Below are positions 23,880 through 36,716 of a DNA stretch of 64,000 nt, one piece after another. Source of the DNA: Caenorhabditis elegans (lineage: Eukaryota; Nematoda; Chromadorea; Rhabditida; Rhabditidae); assembly GCF_000002985.6 (NCBI RefSeq), contig NC_003282.8, positions 3,658,001 through 3,722,000 on the forward strand, in the 5' to 3' direction. Every line of letters starts with the position of its first letter. Position 1 is the stretch's first letter. The translations under genes were made by a program, and so were the position numbers. The notes below the pieces were generated by a model. That model had not been told where the DNA came from. It was given only the letters and a program-made list of their open reading frames with translations, and ran no database searches.

Positions 23880-23951
23880 TGACCACTGAGCGGATCGAAC
23901 GCCCAACCTTTCGATCTGGAGTCGAACGCGCTACCATTGCGCCAAGCAGTC
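23880..23951 (-). tRNA. tRNA-Trp (anticodon CCA)
   Basis: Read on the minus strand, the cloverleaf is complete. The 7-bp acceptor stem is GACTGCT with AGTGGTC (two G-T pairs), discriminator A. The D stem is GCGC/GCGC, the anticodon stem TTCGA/TCGAA with loop CTCCAGA, and the T stem GGGCG/CGCTC with loop TTCGATC. A run of nine T within a few bases of the 3' end serves as the RNA polymerase III terminator. The acceptor and T stems carry more wobble pairs than a typical tRNA-Trp, so it could be a diverged extra copy. Discriminator A agrees with what I recall of the main worm tRNA-Trp. Confidence 0.9.
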
Positions 23952-24300
23952 ACGATTTCGGCGGGCGCCAACTTCCAGTCAGGAAACCTTGCTGCTCATT
24001 ACGGAATCATTGAGAGGAGAGGCTCATGAATTAGGAATTAGGGGGACAAGGTGTGGTGGTTACGTGAATGTTGCTCATTTGCACCAAACCTATTTCCACC
24101 TCCTGGTTATGCATAATTACCAGGGTTTTGTGTGTTAGTCAATGGGAGACGAAGTGGGGATGAAGGGTTCGTGGAAGGAAGTTGAAGGATTTTAATTTCC
24201 TGCCAAAATATTATAGTGACGTCATAAATTACACAGCAGAACTACTTGAAATTGAAATAAATGTGTGCAAACGCAACGTCGGAAGTGAGATATTGAGGAT

Positions 24301-24391
24301 TTTCAATCGATATTTCTGATCAGACGGTAACGGATAACTTGATAGGTTGGAAAGGAGACCTCAAAGAAATATGAACCAAGTTTTGGCAATT
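24301..24391 (+). ncRNA. Conserved hairpin-bearing repeat, copy A (candidate RNA)
   Basis: Shares about 90 bases with 42817-42907, including TTTCAATCGATATTTC, GTAACGGATAACTTG, GGAGACCTCAAAGAAATAT and ACCAAGTT. AACTTG can pair with CAAGTT across the segment. It lies 290 bases upstream of the candidate microprotein gene. It could be a small RNA or a transposon fragment. Confidence 0.4.
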
Positions 24392-24683
24392 ACAGCCCAT
24401 TTTTGACTAAAATGTGTTCCTGCCTACAAGTTTCGACAACATTCAACATTTTTCGTTTGATAATTCCAATTCCGGCCAAATTTAAGAAAGTTCAAAATTA
24501 TAACATTTACTCCAGTGATACTTTTAAAATTCGAGTTTTTCTGATTCAGGGCTTTATAAAACTAAAGAGTATTTCAAAAACCTTGTCAAACAAAAATTTT
24601 AAAATCACCTGCCAGGAAGTTTTCGAAAAAAACTTTCTGGGCAAATCAGTTTTTGTTTCACTATTTTCCAGAATTTATAATTT

Positions 24684-24935
24684 ATGACCAAATCCACAAA
24701 ATCCCCACTTGACGATTTTTATAGCACATTCGACGAATATTTCAATGGAATTTTAGCATTTTTTGTGATTATTTATCTAATACCCTATCCATTTTATGTG
24801 TATGTATTTAAACAGAATCGAGAGCGGGAGAAAATGGTATGTGGTGTAGTCGAAATTTTGTGTATTGCTTTATTAGACTCGAAATTGTATGAAAACTCTA
24901 ATATTCAAAAAAAATTATAGCAGCTCAATAAATGA
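24684..24935 (+). CDS. Candidate 55-aa single-pass membrane microprotein
   Basis: The ATG lies 12 bases behind a strong acceptor (ATTTTCCAG, ending at 24671), as expected for spliced-leader trans-splicing. Exon 1 (24684-24836) encodes an acidic N-terminus (SPLDDFYSTFDEYF), one membrane helix of about 20 residues (ILAFFVIIYLIPYPFYVYVF) and a charged tail (KQNREREKM). A GTATGT donor at 24837 and an acceptor at 24920 add a short second exon (QLNK, stop at 24933-24935) in which AATAAA overlaps the stop. I do not recognise the family. If the intron is not used, the frame continues to 24920. Only expression data can settle whether it is a gene. Confidence 0.45.
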
Positions 24936-25049
24936 TCAAAATTTAGCAAACGTTTGGCATGTTGAAAAATGAAAAAAGTAACCTTGTTAGAGTCACCAAA
25001 AATGACATGCTGAAGAAGGGTAACGAGAATTTTTTTCCCAAAAAAAACG

Positions 25050-25330
25050 GTCTACAAGGTATGACTGAAAATTCACTTTTTCTGCTTGAACTTGGCGGTT
25101 TCGGATTTTTTTACAGTTCTGTTTTCAAATTCTGAAAGAACATAAAATTTGCTACAAAATGGCTACGGGAATTTTTTAAAAAAGTTAGATTGAAGCCAGA
25201 AATTAATTTTCAAAGTTTGAAAAATCTATTAATTTTGCATATAAATTGTGGTCTAGAAGGTATGACCGAAAATTCACTATTTCTGCTTGAACGTGGCGGT
25301 TTTGAAATTTTTTTAAATTCTGTCTTCTGT
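25050..25330 (+). repeat. Local duplication, period about 200 bp
   Basis: GGTATGACTGAAAATTCACT with TCTGCTTGAACTTGGCGGTT (from 25058) recurs slightly changed from 25258. There is no coding content. Confidence 0.6.
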
Positions 25331-25608
25331 TGTTATATTTGGTCATTAATAAGAATTAGTGAGAATTTACAGAATTTACAGAGAATTGACAATTGAATCC
25401 ACATCAATGTTAACAAGGCGCGAGAAAAACCACCGTATTCTTCAAAGGCGCACACCTATTCGCATTTGTCGTATCGAGACCGGAAACAGTATTTTTTGCA
25501 CAAAAATCGCAACATTTTGCGTCTGGGTAATAAAATCAAGGAAAAACGATTTATTCAAGTAAAAAAGGCCAAACAATTCAAAAAAAAAAAGTATAAAAAA
25601 TTAATAAA

Positions 25609-28600
25609 TCAATAACTCTGCTCAATCTGATCCATAAACCACGGGCGGTTTCCGTCTCTCTTTGTCAGAATCTCGCAGCCAGTGTCAGTAACCAAAAGTG
25701 TCTGTTCGAATTGGGCAGAGCGGCGGCCATCTCTCTGAAAATTTAACAAATTTTTTGAATGTCCGCCAAATCAGCAGGCACATACGGTAACGGCGGTCCA
25801 ATCGTCAGGCCATTTGTCGTCGTGGTAGGTGCCGGCGTTGATCATCGGCTCGATGGTGAACGAGTTGCCTGCCTTCATAACGCCCGTCGCGTTGTTTTCT
25901 GGAAAAAAAGCGGGGAATTTTTTGATATTTTCGGGTTTCACTACGAAAATACTGTAGTTCAAAGGTCCGCAGGGATAAAAACCCTTTTTTCTTACATTTC
26001 TGGATCTAAAAAGTAGTCAATGTTGAAGAGAGTTTTAATTTTAAAAAAACGTTTTCAGTATAAATTTGAATTGATTTTTAGCAAAAATTTTAAATTACAA
26101 AAAAAATTATTTTTCTAATAAACTCGTTTTTTTTTTAAATTTTCAAGAATTTCCGTACTTTTTAAATTTAAAATCTGTAAAAAAAAATTTGTTTTTTCAA
26201 GTTTTTTTCTTAACATCAAATTTTTAATTATTTTAAGTTTTTAAATTTAAATTTCTTTTCATATTTTTACAGTCATTTTTTTAAAGATTTCCGGAAAAAA
26301 TATAAATTTTTCCAATTTTTTTACAGAAATTGATAAAACTTTTTACTTCACTTTTTTCAAAAGTTTTTATTGGAAAAAAATTAGGTTTTTTTTAAAATTG
26401 AATTTAAACTTTTTTTCCAAAAAAAAAAAATTTTGGAAACATTTTCTTTTGTTGAATTCAAATATTTATTTTTAAATTTTTTGAAAAAAAATCTAATGTA
26501 AACAAAATTGTTTTCAAAAATTACCTATTTTTTACAATTTTTTTGATTTCTTTTCCAAAATGTATTTTTTTTATTGTTATTGGAAAAAAAGTGTTTTTTG
26601 TTGAATTTTAAATTTTAAATTTAAAAAAAAACATTTAAATTTTTTTTCAAAAATTATTGATTTTTTACAAGTTTTTTGAATATTTTTTCTCAAACTTTTT
26701 TAAAAAATTTGATTGGAAAAATAAAATACTTTTTAAAAAGGTTTTTTGTCGATGATTTTTTAGAAAAATTTCAAATAATTTTTTTTTTCAAAATTATCGA
26801 TTTTTTCGATTTAAATATTTTCCATACTCACTAGCATAATGCGGAACATTTGGTGCAGTATGGAATAAGCGATGAATACCATGTCCACAGTAACCCTTAA
26901 CAACTGAGAATCCATTTGCATTGGCGTGTTTTTGAATCACATTTCCAATTTCACGGAATTTGACGCCTGGCTTCACTGAAAAAAATCAATAAAAATTTGA
27001 AAATCAAAGTGCAAGCGCGCTCCAATGCCAAAACCGTTATTTTTCAGAAATAGTCGTAAATCCGGCCGTTTTCAGACAGTTTTCATACGTTTTGTAAATT
27101 TTTTTTGTTGTTTTTATCGATTTTTAATATGAAAATGATGATAATTTTTAAAAACAGTGCGATTTCAGTGAAATTTTTAAAAATTCCCGCGAAAAAAAAT
27201 ATTCAAAATTACGAAAAATTGATTGAAAACGGTCGAATTTTCGAATTTTACCGCCAAAAACTTTAAAAAGGTCAAATTTAGCGTTAGAGCGCGATTGCAT
27301 ATGTAGCTTTTTTTGCGATACCAATAGCGATAGCCTGTTGAAGACACTCAAATGTAACTTTGACAAGTTTCCTGGACTCCTCGTCGACTTTATCACCGAC
27401 CAAGAAGGTTTCGTTGAGATCTCCATGGAAACCGCGGTGATAGACGGTGACGTCGACTGAAAATTGAAAAAAATGAACAAGAAATTGTGTTTATCGATTT
27501 TTTCATTAAAATCAAACTTTTTGAATTTTTGAAAAAAAAATGACTGCGAAATTCGAATTTTCCGCAATTCTGGCTCAAAAATTGAAGCTTTTTCCAATTG
27601 TTTAAAGATTTTCATAAAGATAATTGTTTTATTTATATGAAAATTTACAATTTATATTTAAAAAAAAACATTTTTTACACAAAAGTCGATTATTTTCACG
27701 TCAAAAAATTCGCCGATAAATTCCGAGAAATTTCCGAGAAAAATCGATAATTTTTTGACGATTACAATAGTTTTCAAAATAATCGAGAAATTAAAAAAAA
27801 AAAATCAAAATGCAATATTTCCTTACAATAATCGAACATTTTCCAACAAAAATCAATAATTACTAGATAAATAAAATAAATTTTCTGGAAAATCAAGTTA
27901 TGTTATTTTTTAGAAATCAGTAGCTTTTTGACGAAAAAAAAAATCGTCAAAAGTCAATATCGATTTTTCTTCCAAAAATCGTTATTTTTTCAACAAAAAA
28001 AAAACGGCAAATTTTAGGAAAAATGCGTATGCCAAAATTGTCAAAATCAACATTATTCCAGGAAATCGATATTTTTTCTGCAAAATCGATAATCCTCATT
28101 ACCATTGCAAAGATCTCCATTCTCCAACTTTCTCATATCCGGAATTCCATGACAAATGACCTCATTAACAGAAGTACAACAACTCTTCGGGAACTTATAA
28201 TATCCCAACGGGCTCGGATAACAATCTCGTTCAATTGCCGCCTCATGCACAACTCGATCGATTTCCTCAGTAGTAACTCCAGGCCCGCAGGCCTTGGCGG
28301 CCTCATTCAGGCATTCACGGCCTAGTTTACAGGCCACTTTCAGGCCCTCCTTCTCCTCGTCGGTCAATACTTTAATCACACGTTCACTTTTCGATTGACG
28401 TTCCTCCAGAGAGACGCCTTGCGGGTGAAGGGCGTAATCCGGGCGGGGGATGTGATCGGGAACCGGGCGACGATCGGTGACTCGGCCTGGGCGAAGCGAG
28501 CCTGTGAACTGGAAAATAGGCCGATTTAGGCTGGGGAAATCTGAAATTTTCAGCGCTTACCGAGTAGCACGGCCACGGATTGTACGGCCCGTTGACGTCC

Positions 28601-28857
28601 GAGTGCGAGAATTTGTGAATCGGCCAGAATGCTTTGAAGCAGGACTGAAATGGTTTTTTTTTTGGAATGAAAAATTGAATATTTTGGAAGATGCAATCGA
28701 GCTCCATTGATAAAATGGGTAGTTTTTGACAAATCTCAGCTATGTATACCTGATCACAGAAATACGCGTCGGGCAGTGACATTTTAATGCATGTCGGGCA
28801 TCGTAGTTTTGCCGGTTTCTGGCATCCAATGCACTTTTTGCCTTCCAAATCGTCCAT
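25609..28857 (-). CDS. map-1: Methionine aminopeptidase 1
   Basis: Cytosolic metalloprotease that removes the initiator methionine from new proteins on ribosomes. Exons: 28857-28750, 28644-28561, 28508-28103, 27456-27322, 26975-26832, 25898-25786, 25734-25609. All junctions are GT/AG and in phase, giving 371 aa, normal for eukaryotic type 1. The N-terminal MYND-like zinc finger (residues 9-60: CIGC, LRCPTC, YFCDQSC, H) targets the ribosome. The pita-bread catalytic domain keeps all five metal ligands: D201, D212 (GDLNET), H276 (GHGI), E309 (FTIEP) and E340 (QFEQT), plus the [10 protein letters not shown] substrate loop. An acceptor (ATTTTCAG) 8 bases upstream of the ATG fits trans-splicing. 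The gene lies 984 bases downstream of taf-6.2 on the same strand, long for a worm operon. Confidence 0.96.
27010..27302. repeat. Inverted-repeat element filling a map-1 intron
   Basis: GCAAGCGCGCTCCAATG at 27012 and its inverted partner GCGTTAGAGCGCGATTGC at 27283 mark the ends of an element that takes up most of the 26976-27321 intron. The ends belong to the same motif family as 1029, 9328 and 36827. Confidence 0.55.
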
Positions 28858-29841
28858 TTTTCGGGCTGAAAATACTTTTTTTGTAGTGGAAATTATGAAA
28901 AAATCATGTTTTTTTTTGTTAAAAGTTGAAAATTTGAAGAAAATAGCTTTCAAAACATTGAAAATTCGAAAATAAATATGAAAAATCCACAAATTTTGAG
29001 ATTTTTTTCGAAAAAAATAATTATTAGGAAATTTCGAAACTTTTTTTTAGGAAAAAATCTGTAAAAAAATAGCAAAAAATTCAGATTTTTTTCGGATTTA
29101 TTGGAAAAAATTGAAAAAAAATTAGTGTTTTTTTCTAACTTTTTCTGATTATTTTAAAGAATTTTTTTCAAAAAAAATCCGAAAATTTTAATTTTTTCCC
29201 AAAAAAAAATCTGAAAAATCGGATAACTTTAATATTTTTTCCTGAAAAATCCAACAGATAAGGCCTAAAAAGCCCAGCTTAATAACAAAACAAAAACAAT
29301 GGAAAAAATAATTTTAAAAATTTAATCACAGTTATACCTAATTTAATAATAAAAAAAGCATTTGTTAGGAGGAGTTTCAAGGTTCGGAGCAAAAAAAATA
29401 TTTAAAAAGAGAGGGAAATCGATGAAAATGGGAGATCTTTGGGAGAAAGGATCACAGATAAACTGAAAATTTGAACAAAAAATTGGGAAAAAAACTGAAA
29501 ATTGGCACTTTTCCAGAATTTTTCACATTTTCAGAGCTCAAAACTTGAAAATTGCAAATTTTTTCAAAAATTTCCAGCAAAAAATAGGTTTTCTTTTCTG
29601 TGCTTGCTCAATTTTGAAAGTTCCGAGTTTTTCAGCGATTTTTTTTTTCAAAAAAACTCCAAATTTTTTAAATTTCCAGTAATAAAATCACTAAATTGGT
29701 CAATTTTCGGCTTGAATTGCCAAATTTTCTGCCAAAAAACCAGTTTTTAAGCGGTTTTTTCTCAAAAAAGCTTCAAATTTGACAAATTTTCAGTAAAAAA
29801 AACAAGAAAAAACACAAAAAATCAATAAAAATCAATAAAAA
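28858..29841. other. Intergenic gap between taf-6.2 and map-1
   Basis: A very AT-rich spacer with no gene on either strand. The trans-splice acceptor of map-1 lies just at its left edge. The right edge holds two ATCAATAAAA runs on the plus strand next to the taf-6.2 stop codon. Confidence 0.5.
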
Positions 29842-32800
29842 TCATGTTCCAATCTGCTGCCGTGGAGCTGTCGTCAAAAATCGCCCTCTGCTCATTTCAT
29901 CCTTCTTCCCAGCGGCTCTACTGGTGCCCACCGAGTTCCTGAGCCTCACAGCCGATAGCTGCTGAGCCGCCCGAGCAATCTCCGAGTCCAGTGTGGCCCG
30001 GCCTGATGACGTCATCATCATGCTCCGGCCATAGATAATGGCTCCGGCCTGCGGGTCCTGGCGACTCACAAATCGACGAAGAAGCTCATCCGAGTCCTTG
30101 ACAACTGATTTCAGCGGGTGATTTTCGGCTGAAGCTCGAGATGCATACAGTGAATTTCCTAGGATAGATTCCCGGGTGAGTGTCTCGCGGGCCCCTGCGG
30201 GGCCGTGGCCTGGGATTCCTCGACCACCAGTCTTCGTCGATGGCAGCCCGGGCATGTAGCCAAACTCCAGAGGCCGTAAAAACGAGGCGACAAGCTTCCC
30301 ATCTTTGGATTTCTCCTTCCGAGCCAGAAATAGTTTGGGCTTCCTGAAAAACGTCTCCTTTTCACGGTCAAGATGAGGCTCGAGCTGCTGCTCGTCGAGC
30401 TGGGCTGCTGGCTTCGACCACGGGCGGTTTGAATCGTCGAGAAGATTGTCTAGCATCGCCTCATCGATCATTGGATGGTTGTGGAGCTGCTGCTGCTGAT
30501 GCTGATGGTGGTGGGAGCTGGTGGTGGTGGTGGTGGTGGTGGATCTTCTGATCCTTCTCCGACGTTCCAGCTCTTCCAGATAGGCTTCTTGTTTTAGGAG
30601 CAGTGAGGGACGGGTGATTTTTAGATGTCCAGTATATTGATCGACCATCTCGGTGTTCAGGGCGTAGCTGGAAATTTGTAAGATTTTTTGAGAAAATTTG
30701 TTCTTTTCGCTGGTGATTTTTTTTTGAGAAAAAGTGGAAATTTTGGGAAATTAGAATTTCGCCAAATTTAGATTTAAAAACTACATTTTTTTGAGAAAAT
30801 CAAGAATACGTTAGGGAAAATTGATTTTTTTAAATCTGGAAATTCTGAAAAATTTTGGGTAATTTTTTTGAACTTCTGAAATTTTCTGAAAAATCTTAAA
30901 AATCACAAAAAAATTCTTCAAAAAACTGAAAAAGATGATTATTTTTTATATTAAAAAAATGGAATTTCAAGTAAAAATTTAACATTTTCATTTTTTTTTT
31001 AATGTTTATATTTTTCAGCGAAATTTCTGAATTTTTCAACAAAATCCGCAAATTTCTAGTGGAAATTTTGAAATTTTCGGTAGAACTGCGATTTTTTTTT
31101 TGCGAAAATCCCAAAATTCTTGAGTAAATATTTGAAACTTTCGCCGGTTTTTTAAAATTTTTTTTTGAAAAAAAAACTTTTTCTTATAAAAAAAATTCTG
31201 AAATTTTAAGAAAATTTTCAGTCAAAAAAACCAAATTTAGCAAAAAATATGGCTTTTTCAGAAATTTTCTTTTAATTTTTTTTTTGAAAATTCTGAAATT
31301 TTACAAAAAAAGGAATTTTAAGTCAAAATCTAACATTTTTTGAAAACATTCCGAATTTTCCAGCGAAATTTTGAAAATTTCATCAAAATATGCAAATTTC
31401 CATTAGAAAATTTGTGCATTTTTCTGAAAAAATACCGCAAATTTTTTCGTGTGAAAAAAAATTAAAAATTCGATAATATTTCCGATTTCCACTCAAATTT
31501 TTCGAATTTTAACTGGAAATTTTCAACAATTTTCAGCCAATTTTTCGGCTCTTACTCATAAAAAAGTGCTCCAAATTCGGCATACAAATTCACATAGACA
31601 TCTCGATCCGCCGACTTTCGATCATTGAAAATCTCATTTTCAAATATAATTTTCTGCAAAATTAACCGATTTTTCATAGAAATATCGTGCAATTTGTCTA
31701 CCATAACAAGCTCAATCGTGCGATTTTGCACAATTTCCATGCGGCTCGCCTCGGTTTCCACCACGATTTTTCGTAATTTTGTCATTGTAGGCTTCACTTG
31801 GGGAATTTCAGATCGAGAAGCTTGAAGGGAGCAGTAGATATCGTGCATTTTGGGTAGAACTACACTGTTTATTGTCTGAAAATTTGATTTTTTTGCTATT
31901 TTTTTGGGCTAAAAACGCTGAAATTTCGATATTTTTGCGTGTTGGGAGCACTTTTTCCGGCTCAAAAATGCTCATTTTGGAGAAAAAAGTTTTTATAGTA
32001 AAAAACCAGTTGTTGGGCTCAAAATTCTCATTTTTGAGCTAAAAATCGCTTAAATTCAGAAAAATTTTTTCGTACGGAAATAGCTGAAATTTTGAGATTT
32101 TCATATATTTTTGGGGGATTTACAGACAAATTTTGACCATTTTTCTTTTGTTTTTTTAAATGTTTGAATTTTTACTGAAATATTTACACGAATTTTTGAT
32201 TTTGCTTAATTTTAGAGATTTTCATGAAAATTTTAAAGTTTTTAAAATAAACTAAAATTTTTGAAATTTTGGAGCATTTTCCCAAGCTCAAGAGTGCTCA
32301 TTTCGCCGAAAAATTCCAAATTTTCGAGCTTAAAGTATCGATTTTTCACATTTTTGAGCCCAAAAATGCTCATTTTCCACTCAAATTTCTCGAATTTACG
32401 GCCGGAAATTCGAAATTTCGCTGAAAAATTCCAAGTTTTCGAGCTTAAAGTATCGATTTTTCACATTTTTAAGCCCAAAAATGCTTATTTTCCACTCAAA
32501 TTTCTCGAATTTTCCGTACCAAATTTCCAAACGCAAAAAGTGTGCAAAGTACTCCATAAATCGCCGCCGGATCCTGATTTCCACTGAGCACACCTCTCAG
32601 AGTTTGAATAATCCGAACGTTGAGATTCAAATTCTGATATTGACTGGAGAGCTCGGCGAGCAACTTTCCAGACGCCTCACGGAGCTTAAATTCGAATTCC
32701 AGATCACGAATGATGCGTTCTCGATCGTCAGCGGTTAGTTCGGGCGGCGTCGCACCGAGGGGGGTTACTGTAGTTGGTTTCGCTTTGAGACCCACTCGCG

Positions 32801-35800
32801 AGACGTCGAGAATTGGTACCATGTTTTTGCTCACGACACATGAAATTAAGGATGGAACGAGCACGTAGAGCTGGAAAAATTCAGATTTTTTGGCGGGAAA
32901 TTTGAAAAATTGAATATTTTATGATTAAAAAGCGATTTTTTGGGTTTTTTGGTTTGAAAAATGGACAAATTTTGGATTTTTTGATTAAAAAAAAACTTAA
33001 TTTTTATACGATTTTTCAAGCGAAATTTTAATTTTTTTTTTTCTGAAAAATACAAACTTTAAAAATTAATTTTTTCGGTTAAAAGCAAGAAAAAATTCAC
33101 TTGCGACCTAAAAATTGATAAAATTACAATTTTCAAGATTAATCAAATTTTAAAATTTCTTTTTTCAATTTAAAAGCCCGAAAAATCACAATTTTCGGAA
33201 AAAAACGATTTTGTTTGCAACTTTTTCACGAAAATTTGAAAGTATTTTCTGAAAAATAAAACATAACAATAAAATTTTTAAAAAAGTGCAAAATTGAAAT
33301 TCCTGGAATTTTTCAAATGAGGAATTGGAAATTCCAAAGTTTTTCGGCTCAAAAATATGAAAAATCGCAATTTTCAAGTCGAAAAATTCAAAAATTTCGC
33401 CATTTTTAGGAAAAATTTGTCCAATTTTCTTGATTTTTTCTATATATTTTCTCCATTTTCCACTAGAAAACCAGAATTTTTACATATTTTTCCAATCGTA
33501 TATTCGGATTTTTCATCAGACTCCACGTTAATTTCAATAAATTCGCAAGTCCTCGAATATTTCGTGTTCCGATATGTAATCGAGTGCCTTCTGCAATAAG
33601 AATCACAAATCGGCCGGCTAAAAATTGAATTCCAGTGTCAGTTTCAATGGTTTCCAGCACTTTTTGACGTTGTAGAGAGCTTCCGGATGTCAGAATTTTT
33701 GTGATTTCAGAGTAGAGAACTTGGTGCTCCTGAAAAAAAATTTTTTTTTTGAATTCAATGATTTTTGGGCGAATTTTTGAAATTTTTAGCTTGAAATTTC
33801 CTCGAAAAATAGCCGAAATTCCGATTTTGAGATTTTTTTTTTTCGTGAATTTTGGACTTTTTTTACTGAAAAAATGCGATTTTTTTTGTAGCGAAAACGT
33901 TAGTTTTTGAGAAAAATTCCGTCATTTGCTCCTCGAAAAATGGTTTAAATCTGAGGTTTTCAGTGAAAAAATAAATTTTAAAATAATTTATTGTAAGGAA
34001 AATCACATTTTTCACGAAAAAAGCAGCAAATTTAGCTTTTTTTTTGAATTTTTACAGCTGAAATTCTCAAAAATATCCAAGTTTTTGATGAAAAATAAAT
34101 ATTTTAATTGAATTTTTAATGTAATAATTATGAAAATATGATTTTTTTTCGACGTGAAAAGCTATTTTTCAGTGAAAATTAGAATATTTCCGGATTTTTA
34201 ACCATAAAAATCTAAATTGTTCAGATTTTTGAGCTGAAAAAATGTTGAAAACCCTTAAAAAATTCGGTCTTCTAGTGGAAAATACAGGAAAAACTAGGAA
34301 ATTCCGTAAAAAATTGTGTTTTTGTTCAAAAAACATTGAAAATTTCAAAAATTTTCTCATTTTTAACCATAAAAATAGGAAATTTTTAGATTTTTAGGCC
34401 GAAAATTATCGGAAAAATCAAAATTTCGAGGTTTTTTTTTAGCTGAAAATCAAGTTTTCAGACCAAAAAATCGATTTTTTCAGTGAAAAACTGATGAATT
34501 TCCTTCATTTTTGTGCGAATTTCTCCAATTTTTTTCCAGAAATTTTTCGAAGTTTCCAACAAATTGTACCATAGAAAAAGTCTGTGTGGACATTCTTTTT
34601 TCAGGCATTGGCTCCCGCTTAATCCCGGGTACGCCGAAGCCATGAGCTCTCTGAGTCTCGTGTTGTTGCTCTTGAAATCGTCGTTTTACTTCTGAAGGGA
34701 TCACATTTTCTGGAAGACACGGTTGAATTCCGTCGACGACTAGCCAATGATCTTTTATCATAATTGAGTCACAGAAACGTTCGTGGGACACCATTTCCTT
34801 TGAATTTGCGTCTGAAAATGCTCACAATTTGGCAGAAAAATTGAGGTTTTGGCTCAAAATTGAGCAAAATTGGGTGACAAGTTCGAGCTTTTAGCTTTAA
34901 AAATGGGCGAAAACCGTCAATTTTTAGCTGCAAATCTAAGAAAATTGGTCGAAAATTGGCCGATTTCCAAGATTTTCGCATTAAAAGCGGGGGAAATATT
35001 GATTTTCGAGCTAGAAATTCGAAGATTTCGGCTAAAAATTGAGCAAAATTGGGTTTTTAAGAGAATTTTTAGCTCAAAAAGTGCTGAAAATCACTGAAAA
35101 TTTGATTTTTGCGTGAAAATTAAGAAAAAATCCGCATAAAATAATTAATTTCTGAGATTTTCACATTCAAAAAGTTGAACATTTTTAATTTTTTCAGCTC
35201 AAAATCCGAAGCTTTTGGTTAAAAATTGAGCAAAATTGGGTTTTTGGTGAATTTTTTACGAAAAATTCCAGCTTTTAGCTTTGAAAATGGGCGAAAACCA
35301 TCAATTTTTAGCTGAAAATCTGAGAAAATTGGCTGATTTCCAAGTTTTTCGCATTAAAAGCGCGGGGAAATATTGATTTTCGAGCTAAAAACTATCGCGA
35401 TTTTTCAGCTAAAAATTCGAAGATTTTGGGGTTTAGGTGAATTTTTAGCTTAAAAATCACTGAAAAATCGATTTTTTTGTCTGAAAATCTATGAAAAACT
35501 GTCAAAATTAATAAATTTCAGAGATTTTCGCACTAGAAACGCGGCAAAATTGATTTTCAAGCTCAAAATCAGCATTTTTCAGGATTTTTTTTTGGGTTCA
35601 AAATGCGAAAATTACATTTGAATTCGCACTGAAATTTTTCAGATTCAAATTTAAATTTTCAGAAATTTCAGACTAAACATTGATTATTTCCAGATTTTCA
35701 AGGTGAATTTTCAGCTTAAAATGTGTGTTTTTCACACACATTTTCCAAGTATAAAACTATGTGAAAATTGTTGTTAAATTGAGGAATTTATACTGGAAAA

Positions 35801-36716
35801 ATAACTGGAAACTCGGTTTTTCAGCCGAGAAATTGAATTTTTTTTAGGTCTTGAAAATTGCAAAAAAACTGCAGAAAATCTGATATTTAGTGCAAATTCC
35901 ACTGAAAAGGTCAGATTTTGCCTTTACGATTAAATTTTTCGGTTTTTGTGTCAAAATTTCGAATTTCATCCTTTAAAACGACAATTTTTCTGGGAAAATC
36001 ATCAAATTTCCTCCGATTTTCTCAATTTTTCAACCGGAAAATCGTTCATACCAATGGTATAATGCTCTTTTGTCAATTTTCGACCCCAATACATTCTATC
36101 TGACGACGGAGTCGGTCTCAACAGTGGACACGTCAAATTATAGTCGATTTGAGCGATTCCACATGCTATATCCACGTCGGATGGCACCAGGCGCTTCCGA
36201 TTTTCGCGGCTCGCCGATTTTTTGGCATTTTGTATAATTGTACGGAGCACTAGCCGTGTACAGGCTCCAATAGAGTTAGCCGCGGCTGTTGTGAGGCTTC
36301 CCAAGAGCTCTGGGCTTCTTTCGATGACGTCATCCAGGGAAGGAGTGGGCCGTGGCGCGCTGACTTTGATCTCCGCCGGATCCTGTTTTTCAACGCATTT
36401 TCGTTTTGATTTGGCGATATCTTCGGTTTGTGAGCCTTCTTCTTTTAATTCTGTAATTTTTATTTATTAAAAACTGGGTTTTTTATTGCCAAAATCGGGA
36501 AAACCTCTCTTGAGCACCAAAGAAAACTGCCGCGGCACACATTTCTCTCCGATTTGCTTAATTAAGCCATCCTTCTCCTCCTCGCTCTTCGACACTACTG
36601 CTTCTTTGATTTTTACCAATCTAAATAATTATTTCGTGAATTTAGAATGTATTAAATTACCTTGAACTCGTGACTAGATAGTTTCCAATATGCTCCTTAT
36701 CGATTTTTCGCTCCAT
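29842..36716 (-). CDS. taf-6.2: TFIID subunit 6-like protein (TAF6 family)
   Basis: Subunit of the TFIID/SAGA-type complexes that recruit RNA polymerase II. Exons: 36716-36661, 36620-36505, 36450-36052, 34811-34570, 33729-33484, 32870-32520, 31875-31556, 30667-29842, all in phase, 851 aa. A lysine-rich N-terminus is followed by a diverged histone fold (about residues 95-165: SIGACTRLVLRTIIQNAKKS, RKRLVPSDVDIACGIAQIDY). The TAF6 HEAT-repeat region starts about residue 270: HQVLYSEIT, NPNIRLEKY, LYVLVPSLISCVVSKNM, and DPAAIYGVLCTLFAFG where TAF6 has the WxxRYGSIAGL segment. The last exon encodes a basic, Ser/Thr/His/Gln-rich tail with poly-Thr and HHHQHQQQQ runs. Intron 3 is 1.2 kb. The third exon's upstream donor (GTTTTC) is weak. 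Of the two worm TAF6 genes, I assign taf-6.2 from memory of its map-1 neighbour. Confidence 0.9.
32301..32511. repeat. 114-bp tandem duplication in a taf-6.2 intron
   Basis: Two copies of about 96 bases, both with TTCGAGCTTAAAGTATCGAT and CCACTCAAATTTCTCGAATT, offset by 114 bases. The second copy abuts the donor of exon 32520-32870. Confidence 0.85.
34905..35440. repeat. Duplicated intron segment in taf-6.2
   Basis: A block of about 150 bases (GCGAAAACCGTCAATTTTTA, TTTTCGCATTAAAAGCG, GGAAATATTGATTTTCGAGC) occurs at about 34907 and again at about 35291, slightly diverged. It accounts for much of the size of intron 3. Confidence 0.8.
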
